Shown here one piece after another: positions 12,365 to 23,652 of a stretch of DNA of 64,000 bases; the stretch's first letter is position 1; each line of letters opens with the position of its first letter. The stretch is from Spizellomyces punctatus DAOM BR117 (lineage: Eukaryota > Chytridiomycota > Chytridiomycetes > Spizellomycetales > Spizellomycetaceae). A program made the position numbers and the translations under genes. The notes beneath the pieces are model-generated. The model was not told the DNA's origin. It did not search any database and was given only the letters and a program-made list of their open reading frames with translations. The DNA lies in the NCBI RefSeq assembly GCF_000182565.1, contig NW_015971555.1, positions 310,001-374,000 on the forward strand. Direction: 5' to 3'.

Positions 12365-12684
12365 GAAGAGAGAATCCTTCTAAACCTTCTAAACACACAC
12401 AGAGAGAGAGAGAAGAGACATTCCACACACACACACACACACTCTACGTTCTCTCTCTCACTCTCACACACACATGGCTATATGCAAAATTCTTTAAATC
12501 TCTTTATGGGCCGCTTTCTTACTCACACAAAACTATTTAACCGTAATATTCCCCCATTTTAACCGTTTGTTTTTTCACGCGTTACTTTTTTATTTTACGC
12601 GTATTTCTCTCACTCTCTCACTCACTCTCACATGTGGACAGATTGCATTTTATTATTATTCTCTCTCTCTCTCTCTCTCTCTCA
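12365..12684. repeat. Microsatellite-rich block (GA/CT and CA tracts)
   Basis: Clusters of GAGA (12357-12372 and 12400-12416), CACA (12425-12440), CTCTCT (12448-12460) and a 23-nt CT run at 12661-12683 lie between INO1 and the secreted-protein gene. They fall in the INO1 upstream region and the 3' flank of the next gene. Confidence 0.7.
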
Positions 12685-12765
12685 ACAACAAGAATTACTA
12701 GAAACTAGGAAAAACAAAATGACACTCTAATCAACGTATTCTCTCTATATAATACACACAATCTT

Positions 12766-13683
12766 CTACAACATGGCCAACGCGCCAAAGAGCAATGTGC
12801 CCAATCCAATACCTGCAGCACCATAGAGTTTGCCAGCATTGCTCGTTTGTTGTTGTTGCTGGTTTCCTCCAGTCGTTCCTCCATTCGTTCCTGTGGCTTT
12901 GGGTGCTCCCGTGGTTGTTGGGACAGGAGTCGATCCACCTGCAGGAACAGTCGTGTTCTTTCCAAGGGGTCCATTGTCACCACAATCACGAATGAGACGG
13001 AGGTTGCTAATTTGGAATCGCGCGCCTTCAGGGACAAATGAAGTCAGGGTCCAGTCCTTCAAGTGGACAAAGTCAAACGCGCCCCCAGCCAGGTTCTTTT
13101 TAAAGTCTGCAAATGGAACCACGACGCTCTGCTTTTGGCCGTTGGGGGTAACGTATTTGGTGATGGGAACGTAGTCAGAGTCCGAGTTTCCAGGGACACG
13201 AATCGTACAGTTTTCACTCTTTTGTGTGAGCGTCATGGTGAAGGTGGAACCGACGGGAGCCACCAAATCGTACGCAACCGCAGCAATGTGAGTGAGATCG
13301 TAGCAGGCACCAGCGTCCTAAACAAAGAATTAGAATCTATATCTGCTCATTGGAGACACACACGCGTCAATACTTACAAACTTTGAAAAGAAAAAGTTGT
13401 TGTTGGGAGGAGCATTGGGGCCAGCAACAATCTCCACATATTTGCCCTCGGTATTGATCGTGTACGTCAGATTCGCCTCACTCTTTCCATAGTCTGCACC
13501 CAACAAGTTGAGATCCCGAATGACAGTCTCCCCAGGAAGGGCTCCTGTGCGGTGTACTGAAAAGTCATCCACAAGAATGTCGGGACCACAGTTGATGAAT
13601 TCTGGGACAGTGTGGTTTTGCGCGTAGGTGGTGGTTGCTAGGGACGCAACGAGGAGAGTGACAGCGACCTTGACGTTCATCAT
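12766..13683 (-). CDS. Secreted, probably GPI-anchored cell-surface protein
   Basis: Exons 13378..13683 and 12766..13317 join to 285 residues. Signal peptide: MMNVKVAVTLLVASLATTTYA. The mature body (about 22-225) is rich in beta-type sequence and N-glycosylation sites (NHT, NLT, NCT, NTT). It resembles the galactose-binding-like lectin folds common in chytrid secreted proteins, with two Cys in each half; that similarity is an impression, not a proven family. A Thr/Pro/Gly/Gln linker (TPVPTTTGAPKATGTNGG, then QQQQQ) follows. The end is SNAGKLYGAAGIGLGTLLFGALAML, a typical GPI signal with a small-residue site before a hydrophobic tail. Likely role: cell wall or plasma membrane surface. A CT/GA tract lies just upstream of the start. 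Confidence 0.75.
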
Positions 13684-14990
13684 TTTGAGAGAGAGAGAAG
13701 GAAGGAAGGGAGGAATATTCTATAATCTACAAGTGGTAATAGAAAAGAGAGGGAAATGCTGCGAGTCCCCCCCTTATATATGGGTGGAATTTCCCGTTTT
13801 CTTGTTTTGAAACGGCCGCTTGTGTTTTTTTTTGCCAGTGGCCAGTTGTGTGTGTGTGTGTGTCTTCTTTCCAAAGCGGTCAACAAAAAGAACGCGTCTC
13901 TCAACACAGAAAGAATTTTCAATACTTCTAAAATTATTCCCATTTACAGATACAACGCCCTCCAAAGAGAGGGGGCGCTTCCTTTTTGAAAAGGAGAGGA
14001 ATATTCCGCAACCACTGCCACCCTTTGATTCTATTTCTGGCATTCCATTCATTCTATTTTGGGAATTTCTATGATTTTCATGTATTGTTACTCATTCTAT
14101 ATTCAACTTTCAACAAGCGGCTGGGGGGGAGGCATATCGGAACTCTCCTGTCAATATGGCCTATCCCACATCCATGTATTCATATACATGTCAAGGTATT
14201 CAACTCGAGTCAAATTGTTTACCAGTTAGACAGAGCAGAAACATGGCAGTGCTGGCGTTTAATCCCGCCATAGCAACAGCTATAAAAGTTACTTTGACTC
14301 GAGTCGCATAACGTATGTACTCCTGGGTACTAAGAGTGTCTCACAGTGTCAATGTTTGGAAATATGTCAAACTGCGGGGGATATGCATCGAGAACACACG
14401 CACCGCCTCGATTCTGTTCCGTGGCTGAGTAATTGGCAAGATTTCACGGAATTCAAAAAACGAGAAAACGGATGATCTCCATTGGGTTTACACCGTTTAA
14501 TTGAAAAGGGGGGCGCGAGTGTATGTTCCTCGCGTTTGCCACTGGTGGGGGATGATTGACCATGGCCTAAATGCCCCCATTTTCACCTGAATACAAAGTA
14601 GAAAACATACAACGTGTTATGGGATGGTATATCAGACTTTATTGGGACATTCATACATGGATACTTTTGTGTGATGCGTACTGTGTGTAGGTGTATGGCG
14701 CGTATGAGGATAGCTTGCCAGTTGGCCCATTCAAAAGGTGTGAAACTCTTCCCAAAAGCCTCATTCAATAAGAAACCCAACTTTTATGGCAAAAATAAAA
14801 TACCAATATTGGCATCTCAAACCCACCCATTGACCTTTAGCCCCGAACTTTCACGCGTTGCGCGTCACTGCCACCACCCACATACAGACATTGTTTTTTT
14901 CTCATGATTACGACATTGTCATCCTTGCCTACAAGTATATAATCCATGCCCCCAACACACATACTCCTACAAAACCATAAGTTACGAATA
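13684..14990. other. Intergenic stretch; contains a (GT)n tract
   Basis: Promoter side of the secreted-protein gene, with a GT microsatellite at 13848-13862. No gene that I can support. Confidence 0.4.
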
Positions 14991-15167
14991 ATGACTAGAA
15001 TACAGTTTATTCCCAATATCACACGTATGACGACTCGGTTCACCTCGACTCACTCGTCAACACATGCGCGATATACTGGAACACGTAGCCGCGTTCGACC
15101 CATGAATGTCGTGCTGGGGTTGGGTGGTCTTGTGCTTGGGACGGCTGTGTATAGAGAGCTACACTGA
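14991..15167 (+). CDS. Possible small mitochondrial membrane protein
   Basis: Single-exon frame of 58 residues. The first ~37 residues are rich in Arg, Thr and Ser with no acidic residue (MTRIQFIPNITRMTTRF...), as in a mitochondrial presequence. They are followed by one hydrophobic segment (MNVVLGLGGLVLGTAVYREL) and the C-terminus. A TATATAA motif at 14936 sits about 55 bp upstream of the ATG. The layout resembles single-pass inner-membrane accessory proteins, but no family is recognised and such a short frame could be chance. Confidence 0.3.
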   Translation: MTRIQFIPNITRMTTRFTSTHSSTHARYTGTRSRVRPMNVVLGLGGLVLGTAVYRELH

Positions 15168-16301
15168 TGGGATTAGAGGATGTGATTGGAAAGGGTGCTT
15201 TGTAGAAGATGGGTTATGCATGACTGCTCCTGCCATTTATGGCTGAGATGGCACAGTGAAGTGGATGGTTCAATAGACAAGACTTTAATCAGCACGTTCC
15301 CTAAAGTACCAAAGATCAATGACGGGATCCTGTTCGTATAGACAACCAGTCGATGGACTCTCTGGTATGGTCAATGATTGGGGTTTAACTAAAACGTGCT
15401 ACAATTTCGAAAAGGAACAAAGAAAACACATAGTAAAGAGCCGTTGCTTGTATTCCCTTGGCTGGTGGCCTTCCAACAACTCGTGCGTAGGGCACCGTAG
15501 TTGATTCCTTGGCAGCATGGTGAAGATCATCTAGGTTTCTGAATGCCCATAAGCCGTGAATTGGCCGCAATTCCAGTCAAGAGAGTCGTTTGTCCACGAT
15601 GAATATTCACTGATCAAGCTCAGCAGTCCATCTGCCACGAATATCATTCACTGCGAACCGCTTGTTAGGATCGGCATCACATGATCCAGGCTCTGCGACA
15701 GAAAGCACGTGACCAAGACGGAGCAAGCAAAGATCGTCTGTGTCCGTCAACCAATTCTTTCTTTCTCTCTCTCTCGCATCTCACTTACGACGGGATCTAT
15801 CCATCCATCCATCCGTTGTCGAGGTTCGTTTTCATCCTCCCATCCATCGAGTGTTCAATGAGTGCTACCTACACTACCCGATCCTTTGACCATTGAGCCA
15901 AGAGAGCAAGATGTGAACGAAAGCCTGAGCACTCGCAAGAGTGGCCCATGTGATGGAGTGTAAAAAACAATTTCGACAACAGAAGCAGTTTCTACCAAGT
16001 ACGCCATTCTCCACCATGCGAGCTTTGATTTTATTTCAAAGGACTGCGAAAAACAAACGAAAACAGAAACTGCTTCAGGAATCACATTGGCGCTCATTAG
16101 CTGGCCATTGTGACACTCTTGATGGGCAGTCCCTAAACTTTGCAAAAGAGGGGGCTCTTAGGAATCGTTTTGCACTTTCTATGGCCGTGGGTGGTGTAGT
16201 TTGCGCAACGACACTCCTATTGGAGCAAATCTTGTCCTTACGCAGTCTAATGTCAAGCTCATGATCTAACTCGCTGTTATTTTTTTTTCTTTTAGATCAA
16301 A
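15168..16301. other. Intergenic / 5' region of uS8 gene
   Basis: Pyrimidine-rich runs (CTTTCTCTCTCTCTC near 15762, CCATCCATCCATCC near 15800) suit a ribosomal-protein transcription start. A strong acceptor (TTTTTTCTTTTAG, ending 16295) seven bases before the ATG implies a 5'UTR intron. Its donor cannot be fixed from sequence alone. Confidence 0.45.
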
Positions 16302-17003
16302 ATGGTTCGCATCTCTGTCCTTAACGACTGCCTAAAGAGCATTGTCAATGCCGAGAAGCGCGGAAAGCGCCAGGTGCTCGTCCGCCCTAGCTCCAAGGTC
16401 ATTGTCAAGTTTTTGTCGGTCATGCAAAAGCACGGTAAGTTGGCCTGACGTGATCACCAAAAACGAGTTTTGGGGAGTGTGTATGATTCGAAGTTATAAC
16501 TGGATGCTTGTCGGACACTGTGGGCAGATGTCTTTTAATGCTTCGATATAAAGACAGAGTGTACTTACACCCCACGTCTTTATCACCTATGGGCGGGGGG
16601 TTTATATACGCACAACATATGAATGCACAGATGCGCATCGTTTACATGATGATGGAACAATCACTCATGACTATTTCTCATAAAGGCTACATTGGCGAAT
16701 TCGAGATCATTGACGACCACCGCTCCGGCAAGATCGTCATCCAACTTATTGGTCGTCTCAACAAGTGCGGAGTCATTTCCCCCCGCTTCAACGTGAAACA
16801 AAAGGACATTGAGACTTGGATCAACAACCTTTTGCCCTCTCGTCAGTTTGGGTACATTGTCCTGACCACCTCTGCTGGTATCATGGACCACGAGGAGGCC
16901 CGTCGTAAGAAGACTGGTGGCAAGGTGTGTATGGTGTTTCTTCTTTGTTGGATATATGGGATTTTTTCTGACGTGTTGTTAGATCCTTGGATTCTTTTAC
17001 TAG
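16302..17003 (+). CDS. RPS22: 40S ribosomal protein uS8 (RPS22 / S15a)
   Basis: Small-subunit ribosomal protein that binds 18S rRNA. Exons 16302..16434, 16686..16924 and 16983..17003 join to exactly 130 residues, the usual length. Begins [20 protein letters not shown] and ends [14 protein letters not shown]; the last exon has only seven codons including stop. The first intron (251 nt) is far longer than others in this window (about 50-95 nt), and a 5'UTR intron is likely. Long introns in ribosomal-protein genes often host regulation or snoRNAs. A C-box-like ATGATGA occurs near the 3' end of this intron, but I find no convincing D box. Confidence 0.97.
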
Positions 17004-18081
17004 GGGTTGAGCACTGTCGGCTTTGGTAGAGTGGGATCCGTCAGAGACTTGTTGTATCGCATTCTGCTGTGGCTTTCATAATACATTGAATTGTGTATAT
17101 TTATTTTCTTTATCTTAATGATGGGTGTGGCGACTACGCCGTATCGTAAAGAGGGAGTGTTCCGTGGTGGGGATACGGGAGCACAGCACTCTCGTATACT
17201 AGGACTTATGGCTGTCATGCTGACATGTTTTACAGTACATCGGCGCTTACTAGTGTGTATTTTGAGGAAGTTTTGAACAGGACGAATGTTAGTCTGTGGA
17301 TTCGGAATATGGGGTACTCTGTAGAATCAGGTACTGGCGTGATCTCACATGACTAAACGCATCGATAAATCTTTGATGACGCGGACAGTCGAAGTTCATC
17401 ATCCATCGTGTTTTCCTCTACATTAATACATATCAAAAACTAGTTTAACATGCTTTAAAAATGCAGAAAAACAGGTGGGATATTTTCTATGCATCGGATA
17501 ATAACTTCTGTGTATGTACTTTGTCACATACCCGGCAATATTTGATGTTCTAGCCTAATGGAAGTCTGTGCAAGTGTCGGCCAATGTCCAATTGAGATTT
17601 TGGGGGTTATACTTGATTTGTACCCGTACTACGGAGTACGGTACCCGGAATGTGCATGGCTACCTATTTGATTATGATTACGGGGGTTGGGGTGCTTGTG
17701 ACTGATTGGCGGGCGATCAAGGAAAATGGATTTTGTACTGGGTATGGACAACTGGCAGTCTTGCCTTTCGATGACTAAATGTGAGATACACTATTCCTTG
17801 ATCATGGGACCAACGACTTTGATACACATATCTTCATGTTAGAACGGATGTGCAATATGTGAAAAGGCACAATGAGATCATTTCAGAGGTTTAACGCGTT
17901 CATGTCCGGATGTTATAATCTACGCGATTAGTTCTGTCCGGATGTCATGCCAATTCCTTAAAACGAGGCCTCGTGGGAAACATCCCCTAAATAAATCTTT
18001 TGCCTCACAATCTGCTTCAAAACTTTCTCAAAACTTGTTGAATATTTTTTGGCTTCAGGTGTCGTCGAGTAGACCACAACC
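17004..18081. other. Intergenic between uS8 and the DUF262 gene
   Basis: No gene seen. A short inverted repeat at 17626-17643 (CCGTACT and AGTACGG arms) stands alone. Confidence 0.4.
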
Positions 18082-21000
18082 ATGGCACGCAATGCAGAGA
18101 ACACGCAGATTGGAGGGACCTTGGTGAAAGACCTTCCCTGTGATGTTGCATTGAATTATTTTCGCATATGCTCGCCGTATGAGAGTACGCCCAATGTGCA
18201 GGAACTGGGCGATATGCTCGCTAATGCCATCTACGCACATTCCCAACGGGAGGATGGCCGAGCGGACAATGGTCAACTTGTGAACTTTAATGTCCCGGAT
18301 GCCGGTGAGTCCAGAAATCGAAAAAGCACTACTAATCGAGACTAAAATAATCTCTTAGACACTGTAATGGCTTGGACGCGGGAAGTCTCTTTGGCCGAGA
18401 TTTTCTCTAAAGGAACAGGGATCCGCACTTTAGTCATTCCTGTTTACCAGAGGCCGTACACTTGGGGACGGACGGTTGTCAAGCGCTTACTAGGGGACAT
18501 TTATGAGGCTTTCAGTATTAATAAAAATAAACCGTATTTTATCGGAAGCATCGTGCTGAACGACAGTCATGATCTTTTGGACGAAGATGGGAACGAGGGA
18601 GAATTTAGCGTTGTGGATGGTCAGCAGCGCCTGACTACATTAATGTTAATATTTGCTGGTTGTCGATCACTGTGCAGCGAGTCCACGCAGGATGAGGTAG
18701 GTGTGCTTCTGACGATCCGCCTTTAACGACGGAACGAATAAGTATTCCACCATTCAGATTCAAGACTACCTCGAGCATTCACCGAAATTTAAGCGGCTGT
18801 ATCATTTGCGAGAGGGGCCTGGACCAGAGATATTTCGAAAGTACGCGATGCAAAACAAGGAAAATATTGCAGATGCAGCAAACGAGGATAATTCGGGAAA
18901 AAATGCCCAAGAGGCTCGTACATTGGTAGATGCAATGACCGCCATATATGAAGAGTTGGAAGAACGTACCGAGCAACTGGAGACCAATGAGGCGGACGAG
19001 TTCCTTGCGAGTTTCGCTGATTATGTCTATAGTCGATGCCGTATGATTTGCATGACCGGCGCAGGGGAACGCGGCGGTCATCGAATTTTTAGTACGTTGA
19101 ACGTATGTGGGGTTAAGCTGGATGTACTTGACTTCGTAAAGGTAAGTAAACAAAGGCATGCGCCGTGGGCTCACCCATCCTAACAACAACAACGGTCGAC
19201 AGGCAAGTATCTACACACATGCTATCATGGAGTTTAACGACAGTCAGGCGACACGTAGCCGACGAAACTTCAATGCCACAATCCAAAAAGGGATGAACGC
19301 TTGGAACGCCGTTGAGGACAAGCTACGGCGATGGCCGAGTGGTATGCACAGTGGTTTGACAAGGTTCCACGACCTTTTCCTGCATTTCTACCGTCTTCAC
19401 TTGGTGTGGCTATGCGCCGACGTCTCTTACCGGGGGAGCTGCATTGGCGATTCATCAAAAGAGGAAAAAGAGGACCACTTCCAGACTCTCTACATGGACA
19501 GTTTCTCAGCGACGACGATGTCAGAAACAGATCGATATGCTCCTATGTACAGCTGGTGTGGGGACGTTGCTGACATAAAGAGCGCTATACCCCGTCTCAA
19601 TTTCGAGATCACGATGCAACTCATCAAGGAAATCGGATCTCATTTTTACCAAATTGTCATCACTTATGCTAGCAGTCGTGGCAGCACGGTTGACGGCTTA
19701 CTAAACCTGGAAAAAAAACTTTTAAACTGCGAGAAGTGGCAATTGACCTACTCCTTGTGGGTCACAATTGCACTTGCTGCAATGCAACGTCTCGCCAAGC
19801 TATCCAAAAGGAAAGGCGGTGCAACTACTGGACAGCCTGCCTTTTGGACATATCTTGAAACGCTGATGGTTGCATACATGTTGGAGATAGAGGCTAAAGA
19901 AGACTTTGCTGAACATTTACTAAGGAGGTCTTTCGAAGACCTGAAGAAGATCGTGACAGCTGCAAGAGTTGAAGACATCATTGAACAGCTGTCTCTGCGG
20001 CATGCACCGCGCGAAGGACGCCGATACAGCGAAGCGGCTGAATTCCTTAGGAGAATCAAAGAAAATGTCTACAAAACTTCCGGACCCTTCGCAACGAAAT
20101 ATCTTCTCGTTCGTTTAAATACGTGCTCATACGAACGGCCGGATTGTCAACCATACGAGGTAAACTGGAAACTGACCGAAGTGGAGCACCTGCTTCCAGT
20201 GTCGCTCGATCAGCCTGACGACGGTTGGCCAGGGTGGACGGCCAAGCAAATCAAGGATGCCAAAAACAAGCTTGGTAATCTGCTGTTACTTGGTCCTGGA
20301 CAAAACAAAGAACTGTCGAATAAGGCATTTCAAAAAAAGCAATCGCTTTATCTGAGGTCATCACTGGGTCCTTGCCCTTTTGCCATTACGGTCCGACGTG
20401 CTGGGTTGGACAGCTGGACTTATGATGATTTTGAAAGGGAGCAAAACGATATTATCAAGAGGCTACAGAAAGTTTTCATGACTCCGGCCTCCCCAGTCCA
20501 GGCTGGGGCTTCAGGATCAATACAGGATATGCATCCGCATGATGTCCAATATGCGGCTGCTGACTCGGGGGAGAATATACATTGGCAAGGTTCGACTGGC
20601 GCCAGCGGCTTGCCGGGGGTCCAAATGCCGTCAGCTCAAGCAGAGCTGTCACCTGCCAATTTGTTCTCTGATCCCAGCACGGCCGCGGAAGACGACCATG
20701 ACAGCCACGCGGCGACTGTGATGGCAGAATCAGGAGAGAATGGGCAAGGCGCTGCTGCCGCTGACATCCTGCCACGAGCACCTCCGCTGTCAGCGCAAGC
20801 AGAGTTGTCACTTGATTCTGTCATTCTCACCTCCATGGACGTCGCCGTGGAGAAAGATGTCTCTGACGATGACGCGGAAAACGAACTGGGAGAGAGAATA
20901 CTAGCCCAACAGTTGCAAGAAGATCAGGTTAGATATATGCAAGAAAGGCAGACTGTTGGTGATGATGTTCGACCTTGTCCAGAGAAATGCTACAAAGAGA

Positions 21001-21455
21001 GAGTCGCAACAGCCACATGTTCAGGAACAATCACTGCGAATGAATCTCATTGCCATTTATGTCACTGGATCGAAAGCGGCGGACAATGTTCGAAGACACC
21101 ATCTGAAGGAAAGAAATTGTGTATCGATCATAACCGGCTGCTTCACTCTTGTGCCCAACATCTTTTCGTCGGAAAGAGCAACTCTCCGAGCCACAGGATC
21201 TGCTACCGTCCTCATGTGCCGGGCCGTGAGTTTCGCGGAAAGCACGCGTGCGATCAATGTCACCATTGCAAGGCGCGCTCTCGGATCGCATGTAAAGAGC
21301 CTTCCACCAAAGACGATATTTTTTGTGTTGAGCATAGGAAACATTTCGACAGTTTGAAGGACGCTGCTAGAAGTCGCAGACAGAAGGCTGATGAACGCAA
21401 ACGGAAAAAACGTCAAAAGTCCCAAGATAGTTCCAAGCGAGCTAAGCCTTCTTAG
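18082..21455 (+). CDS. DUF262-HNH (GmrSD-like) protein with C-terminal zinc modules
   Basis: Exons 18082..18304, 18359..18696, 18758..19141 and 19203..21455 join to 1065 residues. The DUF262 (GmrS) domain has VIPVYQRPYTW at 100-110 and VDGQQRLTTL near 160, the NTP-binding signature of the ParB/Srx-like fold. A helical middle (about 190-620) leads to a DUF1524/GmrD-type HNH part: EVEHLLP with H644, then KLGNLLLL and KELSNKAFQKK. In bacteria GmrS+GmrD form a type IV restriction enzyme that cuts modified DNA. After an acidic linker (about 750-890) holding two SGEN...SAQAELS repeats come two modules C-x2-C-x7/8-C-x10-C-x2-H (C932-H958 and C1001-H1026) and a basic tail (ERKRKKRQK) that looks nuclear. 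Three introns rule out simple bacterial contamination. Function in this fungus is unknown; nuclease activity on foreign or modified DNA is an inference. Confidence 0.85.
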
Positions 21456-22076
21456 CGGATGCTGATAAATGCAAGTGGAAACAATTCCAAAGTTCTTTAA
21501 AAGAGTTCCAAGATAGCCACGTCGTCATTAGCTGACTTTGAGAGTGGGAACACTGTGTTACATGTCTTCATCTCTCCCGTATTCTTCTTAAGCAGCCCTG
21601 ATAGGCAAGTTGCTTATCTGCTACTGTTACGACAGGGTATCTGAACCACAGTGGTTATGGGCAGCATAAACAAATACATCATCACAGTACATGCCTTCAT
21701 CTCTCCCGCGTGTGTGATGGGCCTTTTGAGGAGGACTTGTGTATATTGGGCGTAGTAGTGCTCGGTTGAGATTGGGATTGTCATTGTCGTAAACTTGCGA
21801 ATTTGGCACTTTGGTCCTGCAAGTTCGTACTTTATAAACACTGGAGAAATTGGCCAGCAATCGTGGCAGCACCTTACTACCTTTAAAGAAATTAGTACAT
21901 GTGCTGTGCGAGACTATGACTTGAATTCCAGATGATCCGGCTAGCAACTGTGACAGCATTCCACTTGACCATTTTATCGGCCGCTGTCAGATGGCTACCA
22001 GAATACATGTGTCAGACAGCGAAAAAAGTATAGAAAGTGACGATCGAAAATAAAAAGGCAGTGGATCCTCGTTGAA
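21456..22076. other. Intergenic, 3' of DUF262 gene
   Basis: No gene seen. The right end holds a TTTTTATTTT run (on the minus strand, near 22047-22056) that would end transcription of the tRNA-Asp gene. Confidence 0.45.
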
Positions 22077-22159
22077 CTCCCAGACGGGGAATCGAACCCC
22101 GATCTTCCCCGTACTGTCAATTTGACAGGGGGAGATACTAACCATTATACTATCTGGGA
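22077..22159 (-). tRNA. tRNA-Asp (GTC) with an 11-nt intron
   Basis: Acceptor TCCCAGA pairs with TCTGGGA, discriminator G. The T arm is CGGGG-TTCGATT-CCCCG. The anticodon stem TCCCC/GGGGA closes a loop that becomes CTGTCAC (anticodon GTC) only if 11 nt (AATTGACAGTA) just after position 37 are removed, the standard place for a nuclear tRNA intron. Without the intron the length is 72. A T-run downstream acts as Pol III terminator. Confidence 0.93.
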
Positions 22160-22953
22160 CTTGTATTCCTTGACTTTATGGAACACCATATGGTATGCAA
22201 GGCCTGGCAGTCCTGTACGGAAGGGATGCTGGTATGAAATGCCGCTGACGAAGCAAAGGACAATTGGGTGTTATTTGTCGAACCCCGATTTTTGTTTTAT
22301 GCAACATATTTTTGGACAAGATCCTGTTTTTAAGGGGTTTCATTGTATGTGGTTTGTTGTATGCGTATCAGATCTTGCATACCTTACAAGTTTGACTTTT
22401 ATGATAATCGTATCCTTGTTTGCCAAGTGTTCAAACAAGAAATGATTTGTGTTTGTGATGTGTACATGCCCAGCCCATCATATTTGTACTGAATGCGAAT
22501 ACGTTTTTCGTTATGATGCAAAAGGAACCTTTACATATCCTTCAAAAAAAGAAGTTTATCATCATCGTGTCTGGATTAAAGTTTTAGGTTTCCAAGGGAT
22601 GTGATATTCCTTTGATGAGATGAGCGGATTCTGAACTATCCGACCCATATAGATATAAATGATATCCAAATAGCCATGTTGAATAAACCCACATTGCATT
22701 CTCCATCCATCTGGCCGTTGTCCTTATCTAACAACCCTCCCCAATTTCACCAAATACAAGTGTTCCCCTTTAAACCCTTTAACCAACTCAGCCAGTCACG
22801 TCATACCATCCACGTGACAAACCACATGACCATCTTTCCTTCTCTGTGCCGCCCCTTCATAAGCGGGCTGGTGTGCAATCCCCCCATCCATCTCCCGTAA
22901 TCCTCGCTTGGAACCAACCGCCGACGCCATCTTGTAAAATATTGGAATTGACA
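22160..22953. other. Intergenic between tRNA-Asp and the RNR inhibitor gene
   Basis: No gene seen. Contains upstream DNA of both flanking genes. Confidence 0.4.
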
Positions 22954-23368
22954 ATGAATACCCCTACGGCAAAGAAAACGCGTACGGATGTACACTCGCC
23001 TTCCATGACCCATTCTCAGCGGCCGCAGATTCCTGGGCAAATGCAGGCTCAGTTAGTCAAGTAAATGTGAAAAACGAGTGGTGTAATTGTATGTACTGTT
23101 TGTCTAATTCTTTTTTGTTTTTTTTGGTATAGTTTGGGGATGCGGGTTCGTAAATGTGAGTTACAAAATAAAGGATTGACACGAGATGCGGTTTACTGAT
23201 GTTGTTTGTTTTGTAGCAATCGCGGATGGATACAAAACACCCAATAAACCCATCTACGGCATGCCCCAATCAACCGATATTACACCCCCCAAACATGAAC
23301 AAACACAAAACCCTAGGAAACGGGGACTTATTACGGATTTTTTTGGACCGCAAGAGAATGGGCAGTAG
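22954..23368 (+). CDS. Spd1/Dif1-like ribonucleotide reductase inhibitor
   Basis: Exons 22954..23060, 23133..23155 (23-nt micro-exon) and 23217..23368 join to 93 residues. The diagnostic piece spans both small introns: LGMRVRKSIADGYKTPNKP, matching the GMRxRKxVxxGYKT core I know from the fungal RNR-inhibitor family (Spd1/Dif1, Pfam RNR_inhib). These small disordered proteins hold ribonucleotide reductase in check or control its nuclear import until S phase or DNA damage. The C-terminus RKRGLITDFFGP resembles a PCNA-binding PIP box with the TD step used by Cdt2-directed degradation, although the usual first Gln and the downstream basic residue are missing. The start Met at 22954 follows promoter-like DNA. 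Family call rests on one motif and on size. Confidence 0.7.
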
Positions 23369-23652
23369 TTTTTATGTTTTGTTTGAGAAGGATGTGGGTT
23401 CGAGTCCTATATTCCTTTTATTTTCTTGTATTTAGTGGTTGCGAGTTGGAGTGGGCATACCGTGGATGAGTAAGAGTGGTTTTGTGTACAGTGTTGGCTT
23501 GGGACAATGTGGGAATCGAAAACATTAAAGACAAGGGAATATATTTCGCTTCTTTACTAAAAAAAAATCCAAAATGTAAACCATATACGTTTTCTTTTCG
23601 TCGTTTGCTATCTTCTTTTTTTTTGCTAGTCAAGCTCGTCCTATTCCGATTC

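Noticed and set aside
12357-12684. Possible CRISPR-like regular repeats
   Set aside because: They are simple dinucleotide tracts without spacers of fixed length.
16640-16685. C/D snoRNA in the uS8 intron
   Set aside because: A C-box-like motif is present but no CUGA D box or terminal stem could be found.
17626-17643. Palindrome CCGTACT-ACGG-AGTACGG, similar to ends of some fungal DNA transposons
   Set aside because: Single copy, no partner terminal repeat and no transposase frame nearby.
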